From assembly GCA_040386775.1 (NCBI GenBank), contig JAZKEU010000012.1:1-64000 (forward strand): a stretch of 64,000 bases of DNA, in the 5' to 3' direction. Made by a program: the position numbers and the translations under genes. Below the pieces are notes generated by a model. It made no database searches. It saw nothing but the letters and a program-made list of their open reading frames with translations, and had not been told where the DNA came from. The stretch is from Bdellovibrionota bacterium (GTDB lineage: Bacteria > Bdellovibrionota > Bdellovibrionia > Bdellovibrionales > JAEYZS01). Every line of letters begins with the position of its first letter. Within the stretch, counting starts at the first letter, position 1. Below, one piece after another: positions 1-7,533 of the stretch.

Positions 1-122
1 GTCGCCAAAAGCGACTAAGCGCCTTTTGGTAAGAATATTTTTCCTAGGACGTGGGTCTTTAAAGCTATTTGATACAAGGGTAATCTCCCGGAATTTTCAC
101 TAAACACGTAAACTAAGAGGAT

Positions 123-902
123 ATGAAATACTTTTATCTTGTCGTCCTCTTTGTGCTCTTCTTTGCGTCTTTAGGACTCCATGCTGCTGAATTCAAAGTT
201 GTCATTGATCCCGGCCATGGGGGAACCGATGCAGGCGCAGTTTCAGAAAAAATAAAAGAAGCGGATATTACTTTGGAGATTTCCAAGAGGGTATCAAAAC
301 TTTTGAGCGAAGATTCTCAGTTCGATGTGATTTTAACCAGATCATCGGACAAAGTTGTTCCTCTTTTTGAAAGATCAGGAGTTGCTAAAAAAACAAAAGC
401 AGATTTATTCATCAGCATCCATGCAAACAGCTCAACGGACCTTGATGCAAAAGGTGCTGAAGTTTACTTTCAGAGTCAAATGCCTCCAGATGAGGAAACA
501 CTATTCTTAGCAAGCAGAGAAAATCAAGGGCATGAAAACAAAGTGGATGATGATTCAGAAGCTCCTCAAGGTGATTTGGCTGTTATCGTTGACGATCTAA
601 AAAAGAATGAACATGTTTACAATAGTCAAATTTTTGCAGAAACTGTAATTTCTCAATGGAAAAAAAAATTACCTATCAGACACGAACCCATCAGACAAGG
701 CCCTTTCCATGTGCTCGTTAATGTGCCAATGCCCTCTGTACTCATCGAAGTTGGATTTGTGACGAACCACAAAGAACTCCCCTTACTCAAAAGCCCTACT
801 CATCAAAATCAAATCGCAAATATTATCTATAAAAGCATCAGAAACTATAAAGAAAAAATAGACAAACAAGAGTTCTCAAGTCATATTATTTCTCGAAGGT
901 AA
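123..902 (+). CDS. N-acetylmuramoyl-L-alanine amidase (Amidase_3)
   Basis: Zinc amidase that cleaves the amide bond between MurNAc and the stem peptide, probably acting in the periplasm. An N-terminal signal peptide (residues 1-21, ending HAA) precedes a single Amidase_3 domain that fills the protein. The expected zinc and catalytic residues are visible: His32 in DPGHGG, Glu46, His100 in SIHANS and Glu209 in LIEVGF. There is no AMIN, SPOR or LysM domain, so the protein is catalytic domain only at 259 aa. An AGAGGA ribosome site sits just before the ATG. It is the first gene of a tight run with rph and rdgB. Family assignment is firm; whether it serves cell division, recycling or prey-wall attack cannot be told from sequence. 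Confidence 0.93.
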   Translation: MKYFYLVVLFVLFFASLGLHAAEFKVVIDPGHGGTDAGAVSEKIKEADITLEISKRVSKLLSEDSQFDVILTRSSDKVVPLFERSGVAKKTKADLFISIHANSSTDLDAKGAEVYFQSQMPPDEETLFLASRENQGHENKVDDDSEAPQGDLAVIVDDLKKNEHVYNSQIFAETVISQWKKKLPIRHEPIRQGPFHVLVNVPMPSVLIEVGFVTNHKELPLLKSPTHQNQIANIIYKSIRNYKEKIDKQEFSSHIISRR

Positions 903-923
903 CATCCTATCAGAAGGAATATA

Positions 924-1649
924 ATGCGACACGACTCTCGTAAGTTTGATGACCTAAGAAAAATCAATATCATTCCAAATCCAATTTTATATCCTGAGGG
1001 TTCAGCTCTTATTGAGATGGGAAACACTCGCGTGATGTGTACCGCAACTCTTGAAGAAGGAATTCCTAAATGGCTTCAAGGTAGTGGCAAAGGCTGGGTG
1101 AATGCAGAATACGGAATGTTACCTCGATCAACTCACACAAGAATTCATCGTGAAAAAGCAATGTCATCTGGAAGAACTCAAGAGATCTCAAGACTCATTG
1201 GAAGAAGCCTAAGGGCAATCACTAATCTGTCAGGACTCAGCGAGAAATCCATCATTGTTGATTGCGATGTTCTTCAAGCAGATGGTGGAACCAGAACTGC
1301 TGCAATCACTGGTGGATTTGTGGCTTTGACTCTTGCTCTTCAAAAAATGAAAGAGCGCGGACTCATCAAAGAAATTCCTCTCAGAGGCTACATCGCTGCC
1401 GTGAGCGTTGGTCTCTCTGAAGGACAACCTTATTTGGATTTAAATTACGAAGAAGATTCTAGCATTGATACAGATATGAATTTTGTTATGACCTCTCAAG
1501 AAGCTTTCGTTGAAATCCAAGGAACAGCTGAGAAAAATCCATTCACAAAAGCTGAAATGGACAAGATGTCAGACTTCGCAACTAAAGGTTGCGCTGAGAT
1601 TTTCATAAAACAATCCGAGATTATTGGAAAATTTTTTCCTTTGAAATAG
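924..1649 (+). CDS. rph: Ribonuclease PH
   Basis: Phosphorolytic 3'-5' exoribonuclease that trims tRNA 3' ends. The 241 aa length matches full RNase PH. Characteristic segments are present: TRVMCTATLEEG near residue 35, RTQEISRLIGRSLRA around 86-100, the phosphate-site GGTRTAAITGG around 126-135, and the acidic DTDMNFVMT around 182-190. The start is preceded by AGGAATATA. It lies 21 nt after the amidase gene and 12 nt before rdgB, a pairing of rph with rdgB that is common in bacteria, so the three genes are probably cotranscribed. No missing catalytic residue was noticed. Confidence 0.97.
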   Translation: MRHDSRKFDDLRKINIIPNPILYPEGSALIEMGNTRVMCTATLEEGIPKWLQGSGKGWVNAEYGMLPRSTHTRIHREKAMSSGRTQEISRLIGRSLRAITNLSGLSEKSIIVDCDVLQADGGTRTAAITGGFVALTLALQKMKERGLIKEIPLRGYIAAVSVGLSEGQPYLDLNYEEDSSIDTDMNFVMTSQEAFVEIQGTAEKNPFTKAEMDKMSDFATKGCAEIFIKQSEIIGKFFPLK

Positions 1650-1661
1650 AAAGCAGGTATC

Positions 1662-2237
1662 ATGGAGATTTGGGTAGCAACTGGAAACGCAGGTAAAGTA
1701 AAAGAATTCAAAGAACTTTTAGTGGGACATCAAGTTTTCTCCATTCAAGATATGAAATCTTACTCGGCTCCTCCTGAAAATGGAAAAACATTTGAAGAGA
1801 ATGCCACTATAAAAGCCAAAAGTTTTAAAGCAATCAAGCCAGGTCTATGGGTATTAGGTGAAGACTCTGGTATCGAGGTAGAAGGCTTAGGAAATATGCC
1901 TGGTATATTCTCTGCTCGCTACGCAGGTGATAATGCTCGAGACGTTGAGAACACAAGTAAAATTCTTAAAATGTTAAACATTAGATCTCCCGGTAATCGC
2001 AAAGCACAGTTCAGAAGCGTGATCATTGCTTTTGACCCTCAAGGAGTTCAGTATAAATTTGAAGGCATTCTTAAGGGTGAAATTGCAAAAGATATGCGAG
2101 GAACAAATGGATTTGGATATGACTCCATCTTTGTACCAGAAGGATCAACTCAAACTCTTGCAGAAATCACAGTAATAGAAAAAAATAAGATCTCTCACAG
2201 ATTTCAAGCTGTAAATCAGTTGATCCAAAAGTTTTAA
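1662..2237 (+). CDS. rdgB: XTP/dITP diphosphatase (RdgB/HAM1)
   Basis: House-cleaning nucleotide pyrophosphatase that hydrolyses dITP, ITP and XTP to monophosphates and keeps deaminated purines out of nucleic acid. The 191 aa protein has the HAM1 signatures in order: TGNAGKVKEF at 7-16, EDSGIEVEGLGNMPGIFSAR around 66-85, TNGFGYDSIFVP around 147-158 and KNKISHRFQA near the C-terminus. The ATG at 1662 gives the standard N-terminus right before the substrate-binding TGN motif. Last gene of the amidase-rph-rdgB run, ending one base before a convergent gene on the other strand. Confidence 0.96.
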   Translation: MEIWVATGNAGKVKEFKELLVGHQVFSIQDMKSYSAPPENGKTFEENATIKAKSFKAIKPGLWVLGEDSGIEVEGLGNMPGIFSARYAGDNARDVENTSKILKMLNIRSPGNRKAQFRSVIIAFDPQGVQYKFEGILKGEIAKDMRGTNGFGYDSIFVPEGSTQTLAEITVIEKNKISHRFQAVNQLIQKF

Positions 2238-2238
2238 A

Positions 2239-2823
2239 TCATTTCTTTTTAATTTTTGGAAGTTTCTTTTTAACTGATGATGGTGCTCTTTTCTTCGCAG
2301 CTGCTTTTTGAGCCATTTTGATTTTAGCTTTTTTCTGAGTTTCTACTTCGGATTGAGCTTTCTTTTGGGCAATTTCTTTTTCTTTAGCCATCATGCTAAT
2401 TTCAGTGTCAAATTTATTGGCTTCTGCTTTCTTTTTATTTTTCTTTTCTTCAGCTAGCTTCGCCGCTCGTTCTTCTTTTTTCTTAACAAGCTCTTCCTTT
2501 TTCTTTTCTTTCATGTCCGAAGCAATTTTTCTTTTTACGATTGGATCTTTCGAATTATTCGCTTGCATCTGATAATCTTCTTGGAGCTTAATAAATGCTT
2601 TTTCATCCAACTCACCTCTCTCAAACTTTTCCCACATATCTTGCTTACCCACAGAGGAAAAATTATCTTTTGGCGGTTCAACAGCTTCATCATATCTTGT
2701 GTGTGCAATAGGAAGCGTATCGTCCGCAAGTGAGCTGCCCAATTCTAAGATTGCCTGCTGAGCAAACGTTGGAAGGCTCGATAGAAATATAAAAATAAAT
2801 GATAATATAACGTTGTTATGCAT
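2239..2823 (-). CDS. Lysine/alanine-rich exported protein of unknown function
   Basis: A 194 aa protein with a clear signal peptide (MHNNVILSFIFIFLSS, cleavage near TFA-QQ). The mature part begins with about 60 ordinary residues and then becomes strikingly rich in Lys, Glu and Ala (runs such as KKKEELVKKKEERAAKLAEEKKNKKK), predicted to be a charged helix or coiled coil, ending in PKIKKK. I do not recognise a family. Charged helices of this type occur in TolA-like or nucleic-acid-binding tails, but nothing here proves either. The gene stands alone, converging on rdgB with one base between them. Confidence 0.7.
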   Translation of the reverse strand: MHNNVILSFIFIFLSSLPTFAQQAILELGSSLADDTLPIAHTRYDEAVEPPKDNFSSVGKQDMWEKFERGELDEKAFIKLQEDYQMQANNSKDPIVKRKIASDMKEKKKEELVKKKEERAAKLAEEKKNKKKAEANKFDTEISMMAKEKEIAQKKAQSEVETQKKAKIKMAQKAAAKKRAPSSVKKKLPKIKKK

Positions 2824-2869
2824 CGATTACTTTTCGGTAATATCTGTAAAGACTTGCTTAGATAAAGGA

Positions 2870-3718
2870 CTAGGAGTCTAAAAACTCGACCTTCATCCTT
2901 CTATGATCCTTCATCGGAATTTGTTTGCGGACTTTATCAAGCACTTCTTTAATAAGCTTAACAGCGATAAAGCTCGGCTTAGAGTCATCCTTCTGTTGGG
3001 CAATGACATTTCCCCAAGGGTCAACCGCAATGGAATTACCGAAGGTCTTGCGCGTCTCTGAATGCGTTCCACCTTGAGCCGCCGAAACCACAAAATACTG
3101 GCCCTCAATAGCACGAGCACGATTTAAAATTTCCCAATGCATCCTTCCTGTTTCAACCAAAAAAGCACTTGGGATAAAAACCACATCCGCACCTTTCAAT
3201 TGGTAATACAAGAACAACTCCGAAAAACGAAGATCATAGCAAACGGTAAAAGCCAAATTCCAACCCAAATAGGAAATAAGTTTAGGCCTTGATCCTTTTG
3301 TAAAAGCGTCAGACTCTCTCACGGGTTTTTGATTTTCTAATTGTATATCAAAGAGATGAATTTTTTGGTATGGAGACTCAATAGATCCGTCAGGCATAAC
3401 GACAACTGTGGCGTTGTACTTATGATCTCCCATTTGGAGCGGAGTTGCTCCAAAGTGGATAAGTAAGTTATTTTTCTTAGCAAACTCTTTGTAGAACTGA
3501 AAAATATCATTATCCAAGGTGAGATACTGAACGGCCTCACCTTCTTTCATTCTCATAAAAAAACAATTTTCCGGAAAACTAATTATGTTCACGTTTTCAA
3601 GATTAGGAATGCTATTTAAAAGTTTTTTTATTTGTTTATCATTATTATCAATACTATTCGTAGATGTAAGCTGACAAATGATGACATGAAGTTCGCTTTG
3701 CAAATCATTTTTATTCAT
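2870..3718 (-). CDS. Nitrilase-superfamily carbon-nitrogen hydrolase (Nit1/Nit2-like)
   Basis: Amide hydrolase of the nitrilase superfamily. The Glu-Lys-Cys triad is complete: Glu50 in SFPEN, Lys119 in YQKIHLFD and Cys160 in VCYDLRFSELF. The KIHLFD and CYDLRF signatures are closest to the Nit branch, whose members hydrolyse deaminated glutathione or omega-amides; the exact substrate is inferred. Length of 282 aa is normal for a single-domain member. No signal peptide, so cytosolic. It lies alone between two unrelated exported-protein genes on the same strand. Confidence 0.9.
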   Translation of the reverse strand: MNKNDLQSELHVIICQLTSTNSIDNNDKQIKKLLNSIPNLENVNIISFPENCFFMRMKEGEAVQYLTLDNDIFQFYKEFAKKNNLLIHFGATPLQMGDHKYNATVVVMPDGSIESPYQKIHLFDIQLENQKPVRESDAFTKGSRPKLISYLGWNLAFTVCYDLRFSELFLYYQLKGADVVFIPSAFLVETGRMHWEILNRARAIEGQYFVVSAAQGGTHSETRKTFGNSIAVDPWGNVIAQQKDDSKPSFIAVKLIKEVLDKVRKQIPMKDHRRMKVEFLDS

Positions 3719-3767
3719 TCAATCAGATTAGCAGTATTGGAATATCTGCGCAACAGTAGCCATAAGA

Positions 3768-4082
3768 TTAATCAGCGATTTTTGCGTTTGCCGTAACGTC
3801 GTTACATTTCCAAGCCGCTTTTTCTAAGTTCGCCTGAATGTTTCCTAAAATTTTTTGGCCGCCCATAACATTGTTATTTGAACCTTCAATTTTATCTGCG
3901 CCATCTTTAGTATAAATTGTATCGCATTCACTTCCTACGCACTCAACTCTAATTGTACGAACAACCTTTTGATTTCTACAAATAACGTACTGCTTAACTT
4001 CGCCGTCTTTTTCTTCTTCAGCATGACTATAAGGAACAGATAATAACAGCAGAGTGGGAAGCAATAATAAAAATTTTGTCAT
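3768..4082 (-). CDS. Small exported protein, unknown function
   Basis: A 104 aa protein with a signal peptide (MTKFLLLLPTLLLLSVPYSHA, cleavage before EEE). The mature 83 residues contain four cysteines (in YVICRN, VECVGSECDT and WKCND), which could form two disulfides in the periplasm. I do not recognise a family. It is 49 nt upstream of the nitrilase gene on the same strand, so co-transcription is possible but a functional link is not evident. Confidence 0.65.
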   Translation of the reverse strand: MTKFLLLLPTLLLLSVPYSHAEEEKDGEVKQYVICRNQKVVRTIRVECVGSECDTIYTKDGADKIEGSNNNVMGGQKILGNIQANLEKAAWKCNDVTANAKIAD

Positions 4083-4221
4083 GTCCTACCTCGAGAGTTT
4101 TAATACTTCCTTATATTTATATCACAAAACGCTTCCCTTTTACCCCAATTTCTTTTTATTCTCAACAACGGTCCAAAGACATTAGTCTATGACCACATTG
4201 TCAGAAATAGGAGTGCGTGTG

Positions 4222-5313
4222 ATGGAAATTAGCGAGATCAAGTCCAATGGACAGCTAAAACAATTTTTTGAGCTGCCACGAACGATTTACAAAGACAAAT
4301 ACCCAAACTATGTCACTCCACTCAACCTTCATCTCAAGATGATGATCGGAGACATTAAGTCTCAAAGAAAACATCTCTTCATGGTTAAGAAAGGTGACGA
4401 ACTGATTGCCAGATGTGGCTTCAAAGTTCACAAACATGACGGAAAAGAAACGCTCAACTTTGGATTTTTTGAATGCAAAGAAGGTCATCTCGATGCAGCT
4501 CAGGCGTTGATCAACAAAGGTCACAGCCTCTATCCTCACCTCACCATGAGAGGTCCATTTCAATTCAGAATGGAAGATCCTTACATTGGCGTCCTTGTGG
4601 AAGGTTATGAACAAGAGCCATACTTTCTGATGTCGTACAATCCCCCGTACTACAAAGAATATTTAGAAAAGTGTGGAATGATCAAAACCATGGATCTATA
4701 TACTTATGAACTCTCAACTCACGTCCCAGTCGATCCGTTGATTACTAAAAATGCACAAACCGCAAGAGACAATGGATACAAAGTTCGCTTTCCCGATAAG
4801 AAAAAATTAAGAGCCGAAGCCACCAGCATTGCGAAAATTTTTAACGATGCACTTTCCGACAATTGGGGTTTTGAGGAATTTGTAAAAGAGCAAGTGGATG
4901 AAATGGTTCTGATGTTCAAATATTTTTTAGATCTTCGCGTAATCGCAATTGTTCATAAAGACGGAAAGGACATTGGATGCTTAATTATGATTCCGAATTT
5001 CAATGGTATGATAAAACCATCAGAAGGAAAATTTTCTTTGGCCACATTATGGAGATATTTAAATCGTCAAAAATTCACGGAAGGAAAATTGAGAGGCTAT
5101 GCTCTAGGAGTTCTCAAAGAACACCACGGTCAAGGAATTGGTAGTTTGTTGGTCGATGAAATGTACAAAATTGGTGCTGAGATCGGCTATAACTATGCAG
5201 AAATTTCTTGGGTTCTTGCGAACAACGGCCCAATGAATGAACTCTCCAAAGCTATGAATGGGAAACAAAGCAAAGTTTACAGAATCTTTGATAAAATTCC
5301 GCTTCAACCCTAG
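4222..5313 (+). CDS. GNAT-fold N-acyltransferase, candidate bacterial ceramide synthase
   Basis: About 363 aa. The N-terminal part (FFELPRTIYKDKYPNYVTPL, then GFFEC, MRGPFQF and PPYYKEYLEKCG) matches my memory of a GNAT-superfamily protein class found in bacterial sphingolipid loci. The C-terminal half has an acetyl-CoA-binding-like loop, EHHGQGIGSLLVDEM. The next gene is a serine-palmitoyltransferase-like enzyme, so I infer N-acylation of a sphingoid base, as reported for bacterial ceramide synthase in Caulobacter; substrate is not shown by sequence. I chose ATG 4222 over ATG 4189 because TAGGAG lies 8 nt before it and no ribosome site precedes 4189. A 178-nt gap separates it from the synthase gene. 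Confidence 0.75.
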   Translation: MEISEIKSNGQLKQFFELPRTIYKDKYPNYVTPLNLHLKMMIGDIKSQRKHLFMVKKGDELIARCGFKVHKHDGKETLNFGFFECKEGHLDAAQALINKGHSLYPHLTMRGPFQFRMEDPYIGVLVEGYEQEPYFLMSYNPPYYKEYLEKCGMIKTMDLYTYELSTHVPVDPLITKNAQTARDNGYKVRFPDKKKLRAEATSIAKIFNDALSDNWGFEEFVKEQVDEMVLMFKYFLDLRVIAIVHKDGKDIGCLIMIPNFNGMIKPSEGKFSLATLWRYLNRQKFTEGKLRGYALGVLKEHHGQGIGSLLVDEMYKIGAEIGYNYAEISWVLANNGPMNELSKAMNGKQSKVYRIFDKIPLQP

Positions 5314-5491
5314 TCATACTTTCCGGTTGTATCTAGAGACTTAACGCGCTCTATCAATTAAGAGTCCGTTAGGAATCTGTTAGCAGAAAACTCTTTATTA
5401 ACCTTAGAAAAAATGGTTTTTAGTACTTTGCACTAATACTTATGCATCGGGGCGATGGCATTTAACATGACTAGATTACGGGAGTAATGGA

Positions 5492-6784
5492 ATGGATTTG
5501 TTTCATAAACTTAAAGGCTTACAAATCGTTAAGATTTTAAAAATGTCGGGAATGTATCCCTTCTTCAGAGCGCTTCAAGGTTCAAAGGGTAACAATGTTG
5601 TTTTCAATGACCAAGAATTAGTGATGATGGGCTCGAACAACTACCTAGGCCTTACTCACGACAACAGAGTTATCGAAGCAGCCGTCAATGCGGTTAGAAA
5701 ATGGGGATCAGGTTGCACAGGTTCAAGGTTCCTTAACGGAAATTTAAAACTTCACGAAGAGTTAGAAGCAGAGATTGCAGAATTTTATGGTTATGAAGCC
5801 TCACTTGTTTACGCGACGGGCTTTATGGCAAACCAAGGCGCAATAACGGCTCTTGTGGGTGAAAAAGATCATATCTTCTCAGACGAAGAAAACCACGCGT
5901 GCATTATCGAAGGCTGCAAACTTACTAAAGGCAAAATTCATGTTTTCAAACACGGAGACATGGCTCACCTCGAAGAACTTTTAAAATCTGTTCCTTTGGA
6001 CTCTGGAAAATTAATCATTGTTGATGGTGTGTTTTCAATGACAGGACATCTATCTCCATACAATGAAATCCATGCTCTTGCAAAAAAATACAATGCTAGA
6101 ACTTACGTTGACGATGCTCACGGTGCCGGTACTATCGGTGAAGGCGGCAGAGGAACAGCCTCTCATTTCAATTTAAAACCAGATATCTTGATGGGTACGT
6201 TCTCAAAATCATTTGCATCTCAAGGTGGATACGTTTGTGGATCCGCAGAGTTGATTGAATGGCTTAGACACAAATCTAGAACATTCATGTTCTCAGCAGC
6301 TCTTGCACCAGCAAGTGCAGCCTCTGCATTGGAAGCTATAAAAATTCTAAGAGCCGAACCAGAACTTGTGAATAAAGTAAGAGAAAATGCACTTTATCTA
6401 AAGAACGCTTACGAAAAAATTGGTTTAAACACAATGGGTACAGAAACGTGTGTAGTTCCGGTATTTATAGGTGCTGACGAAGGCGCTCTTTACATCTGCC
6501 AGCAACTTTTAGAAAAAGGTATCTTTACAACTCCGGTTGTTTACCCTGCTGTTCCTAAGGGACAAGCCGTCATCAGATGTTCAGTGATGGCGACTCATAC
6601 AAAAGAAGATTTGGATAAAGCCATCGCGGCCTTTGAATCTCTCGTGGATATCGTAAAAGAATCTCAGGCTATGGCTTCAAGTGATACCGCAATGGCGGAT
6701 ATGCTTGAGAACTCTGACGATATTTCTTTTGAAAGCATCAGTGGTGGAAACACAAATGTTCCGTCTCCTGAGGTTGTTGTTTGA
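5492..6784 (+). CDS. Alpha-oxoamine synthase, probable serine palmitoyltransferase
   Basis: PLP enzyme that condenses an amino acid with an acyl thioester (fold-type I, BioF/KBL/SPT family). Visible active-site residues: Lys239 in GTFSK (Schiff base), Asp207/His210 in VDDAHGAG, His135 in NHACI. SNNYLGL and TGSRFLNGN are typical of the family. At 430 aa it carries a C-terminal extension of about 35 residues rich in Ser, Asp and Met that is not part of the fold. No bio genes or threonine dehydrogenase lie nearby, so BioF or KBL is less likely than serine palmitoyltransferase, the first enzyme of sphingolipid synthesis, known in Bdellovibrio-related bacteria. A second family member is at 30180-31850. 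Confidence 0.85.
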   Translation: MDLFHKLKGLQIVKILKMSGMYPFFRALQGSKGNNVVFNDQELVMMGSNNYLGLTHDNRVIEAAVNAVRKWGSGCTGSRFLNGNLKLHEELEAEIAEFYGYEASLVYATGFMANQGAITALVGEKDHIFSDEENHACIIEGCKLTKGKIHVFKHGDMAHLEELLKSVPLDSGKLIIVDGVFSMTGHLSPYNEIHALAKKYNARTYVDDAHGAGTIGEGGRGTASHFNLKPDILMGTFSKSFASQGGYVCGSAELIEWLRHKSRTFMFSAALAPASAASALEAIKILRAEPELVNKVRENALYLKNAYEKIGLNTMGTETCVVPVFIGADEGALYICQQLLEKGIFTTPVVYPAVPKGQAVIRCSVMATHTKEDLDKAIAAFESLVDIVKESQAMASSDTAMADMLENSDDISFESISGGNTNVPSPEVVV

Positions 6785-7530
6785 GAGTAGTTCTAGTTTG
6801 CCTCCTGCTCTCATCGTTTTTATGTGGGAACTTTTCCTACGGAAAGGTTCCTGAAAAGGAAATCACTGAGATCTTCAATCAAAGATTGAACGATCTTACA
6901 ACCCCAGAAGCTTTCAAAAAGTTTGTAGCCGATCATACAAATCTATTCCCCGATCACACCAAAGAAAATCCATCTATGGTTGTGGAGCGAGAAGGTCTGA
7001 TTGTTAATGACGAAACTTTCACTCTCGCAATTGGTTACAGACAAGTCGCTATTGACAGCAAGAACGCTGACTTTATCAAATCTTTGTGGGCTGCGCCTGA
7101 GCTCTTTAAAAAAATCTACAATCTTGATGGAGAATCAAAAGTTGCAGAAGCAGATTTTAATAAAAATAAATTCAAAGCGAGAATCTACAAAAAAGTTCCT
7201 GCTATTGAAGATCAAGATTACACATTAGAATACACATCGACCACAAAAGCTCCTTATACATTTATTCGCGCTAAGCTCGTTAAAGATGAAAAAGGCTTTG
7301 CCTTAAGAGATAATCTTAAGGTGCTCGAAGAAACTAAGGACGGCTTGATCATTAGAGAGATTTCTTATCTTTATCCTCTAAGGTGGTACGTTAGAGCCTT
7401 AGGCCCAACCACTCGCAGCATGATGAAGAAAGAAATGAATAAGATTTCTTTAACAGAAAAACGACTGACTGAAGAAAGTACCAACTTCCCTCCTTCAGAC
7501 GAACTCATTGAGAAATGCATTAAAAACTAA
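6781..7530 (+). CDS. Exported protein in the sphingolipid-type operon (possible lipid-binding fold)
   Basis: A 249 aa protein starting at TTG 6781, overlapping the stop of the synthase gene by four bases (TTGA), so it is probably translationally coupled. A signal peptide ends near YG-KVPE. The mature part has alternating strand-like segments (TFTLAIGYRQVAI, FKARIYKKVP, DYTLEYTSTT, YTFIRAKLV, GLIIREISYLYPLRWYVRALGPTTRSMM) that loosely resemble a START/SRPBCC lipid-binding domain. I do not recognise it firmly. Position suggests a periplasmic role in handling the lipid made by the operon, which is inference. It converges with the RND exporter gene three bases downstream. Confidence 0.65.
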   Translation: MRVVLVCLLLSSFLCGNFSYGKVPEKEITEIFNQRLNDLTTPEAFKKFVADHTNLFPDHTKENPSMVVEREGLIVNDETFTLAIGYRQVAIDSKNADFIKSLWAAPELFKKIYNLDGESKVAEADFNKNKFKARIYKKVPAIEDQDYTLEYTSTTKAPYTFIRAKLVKDEKGFALRDNLKVLEETKDGLIIREISYLYPLRWYVRALGPTTRSMMKKEMNKISLTEKRLTEESTNFPPSDELIEKCIKN

Positions 7531-7533
7531 TCT

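Noticed and set aside
1-122. Hairpin GTCGC-CAAAA-GCGAC at the window edge as a terminator
   Set aside because: The stem has no T run after it and the sequence before it is outside the window, so I cannot tell what it belongs to.
5492-6784. Biotin (BioF) or threonine degradation (KBL) as the role of the first alpha-oxoamine synthase
   Set aside because: No bio genes and no threonine dehydrogenase are near, while a GNAT-type N-acyltransferase and an exported protein flank it; serine palmitoyltransferase fits better, though only enzyme data would settle it.
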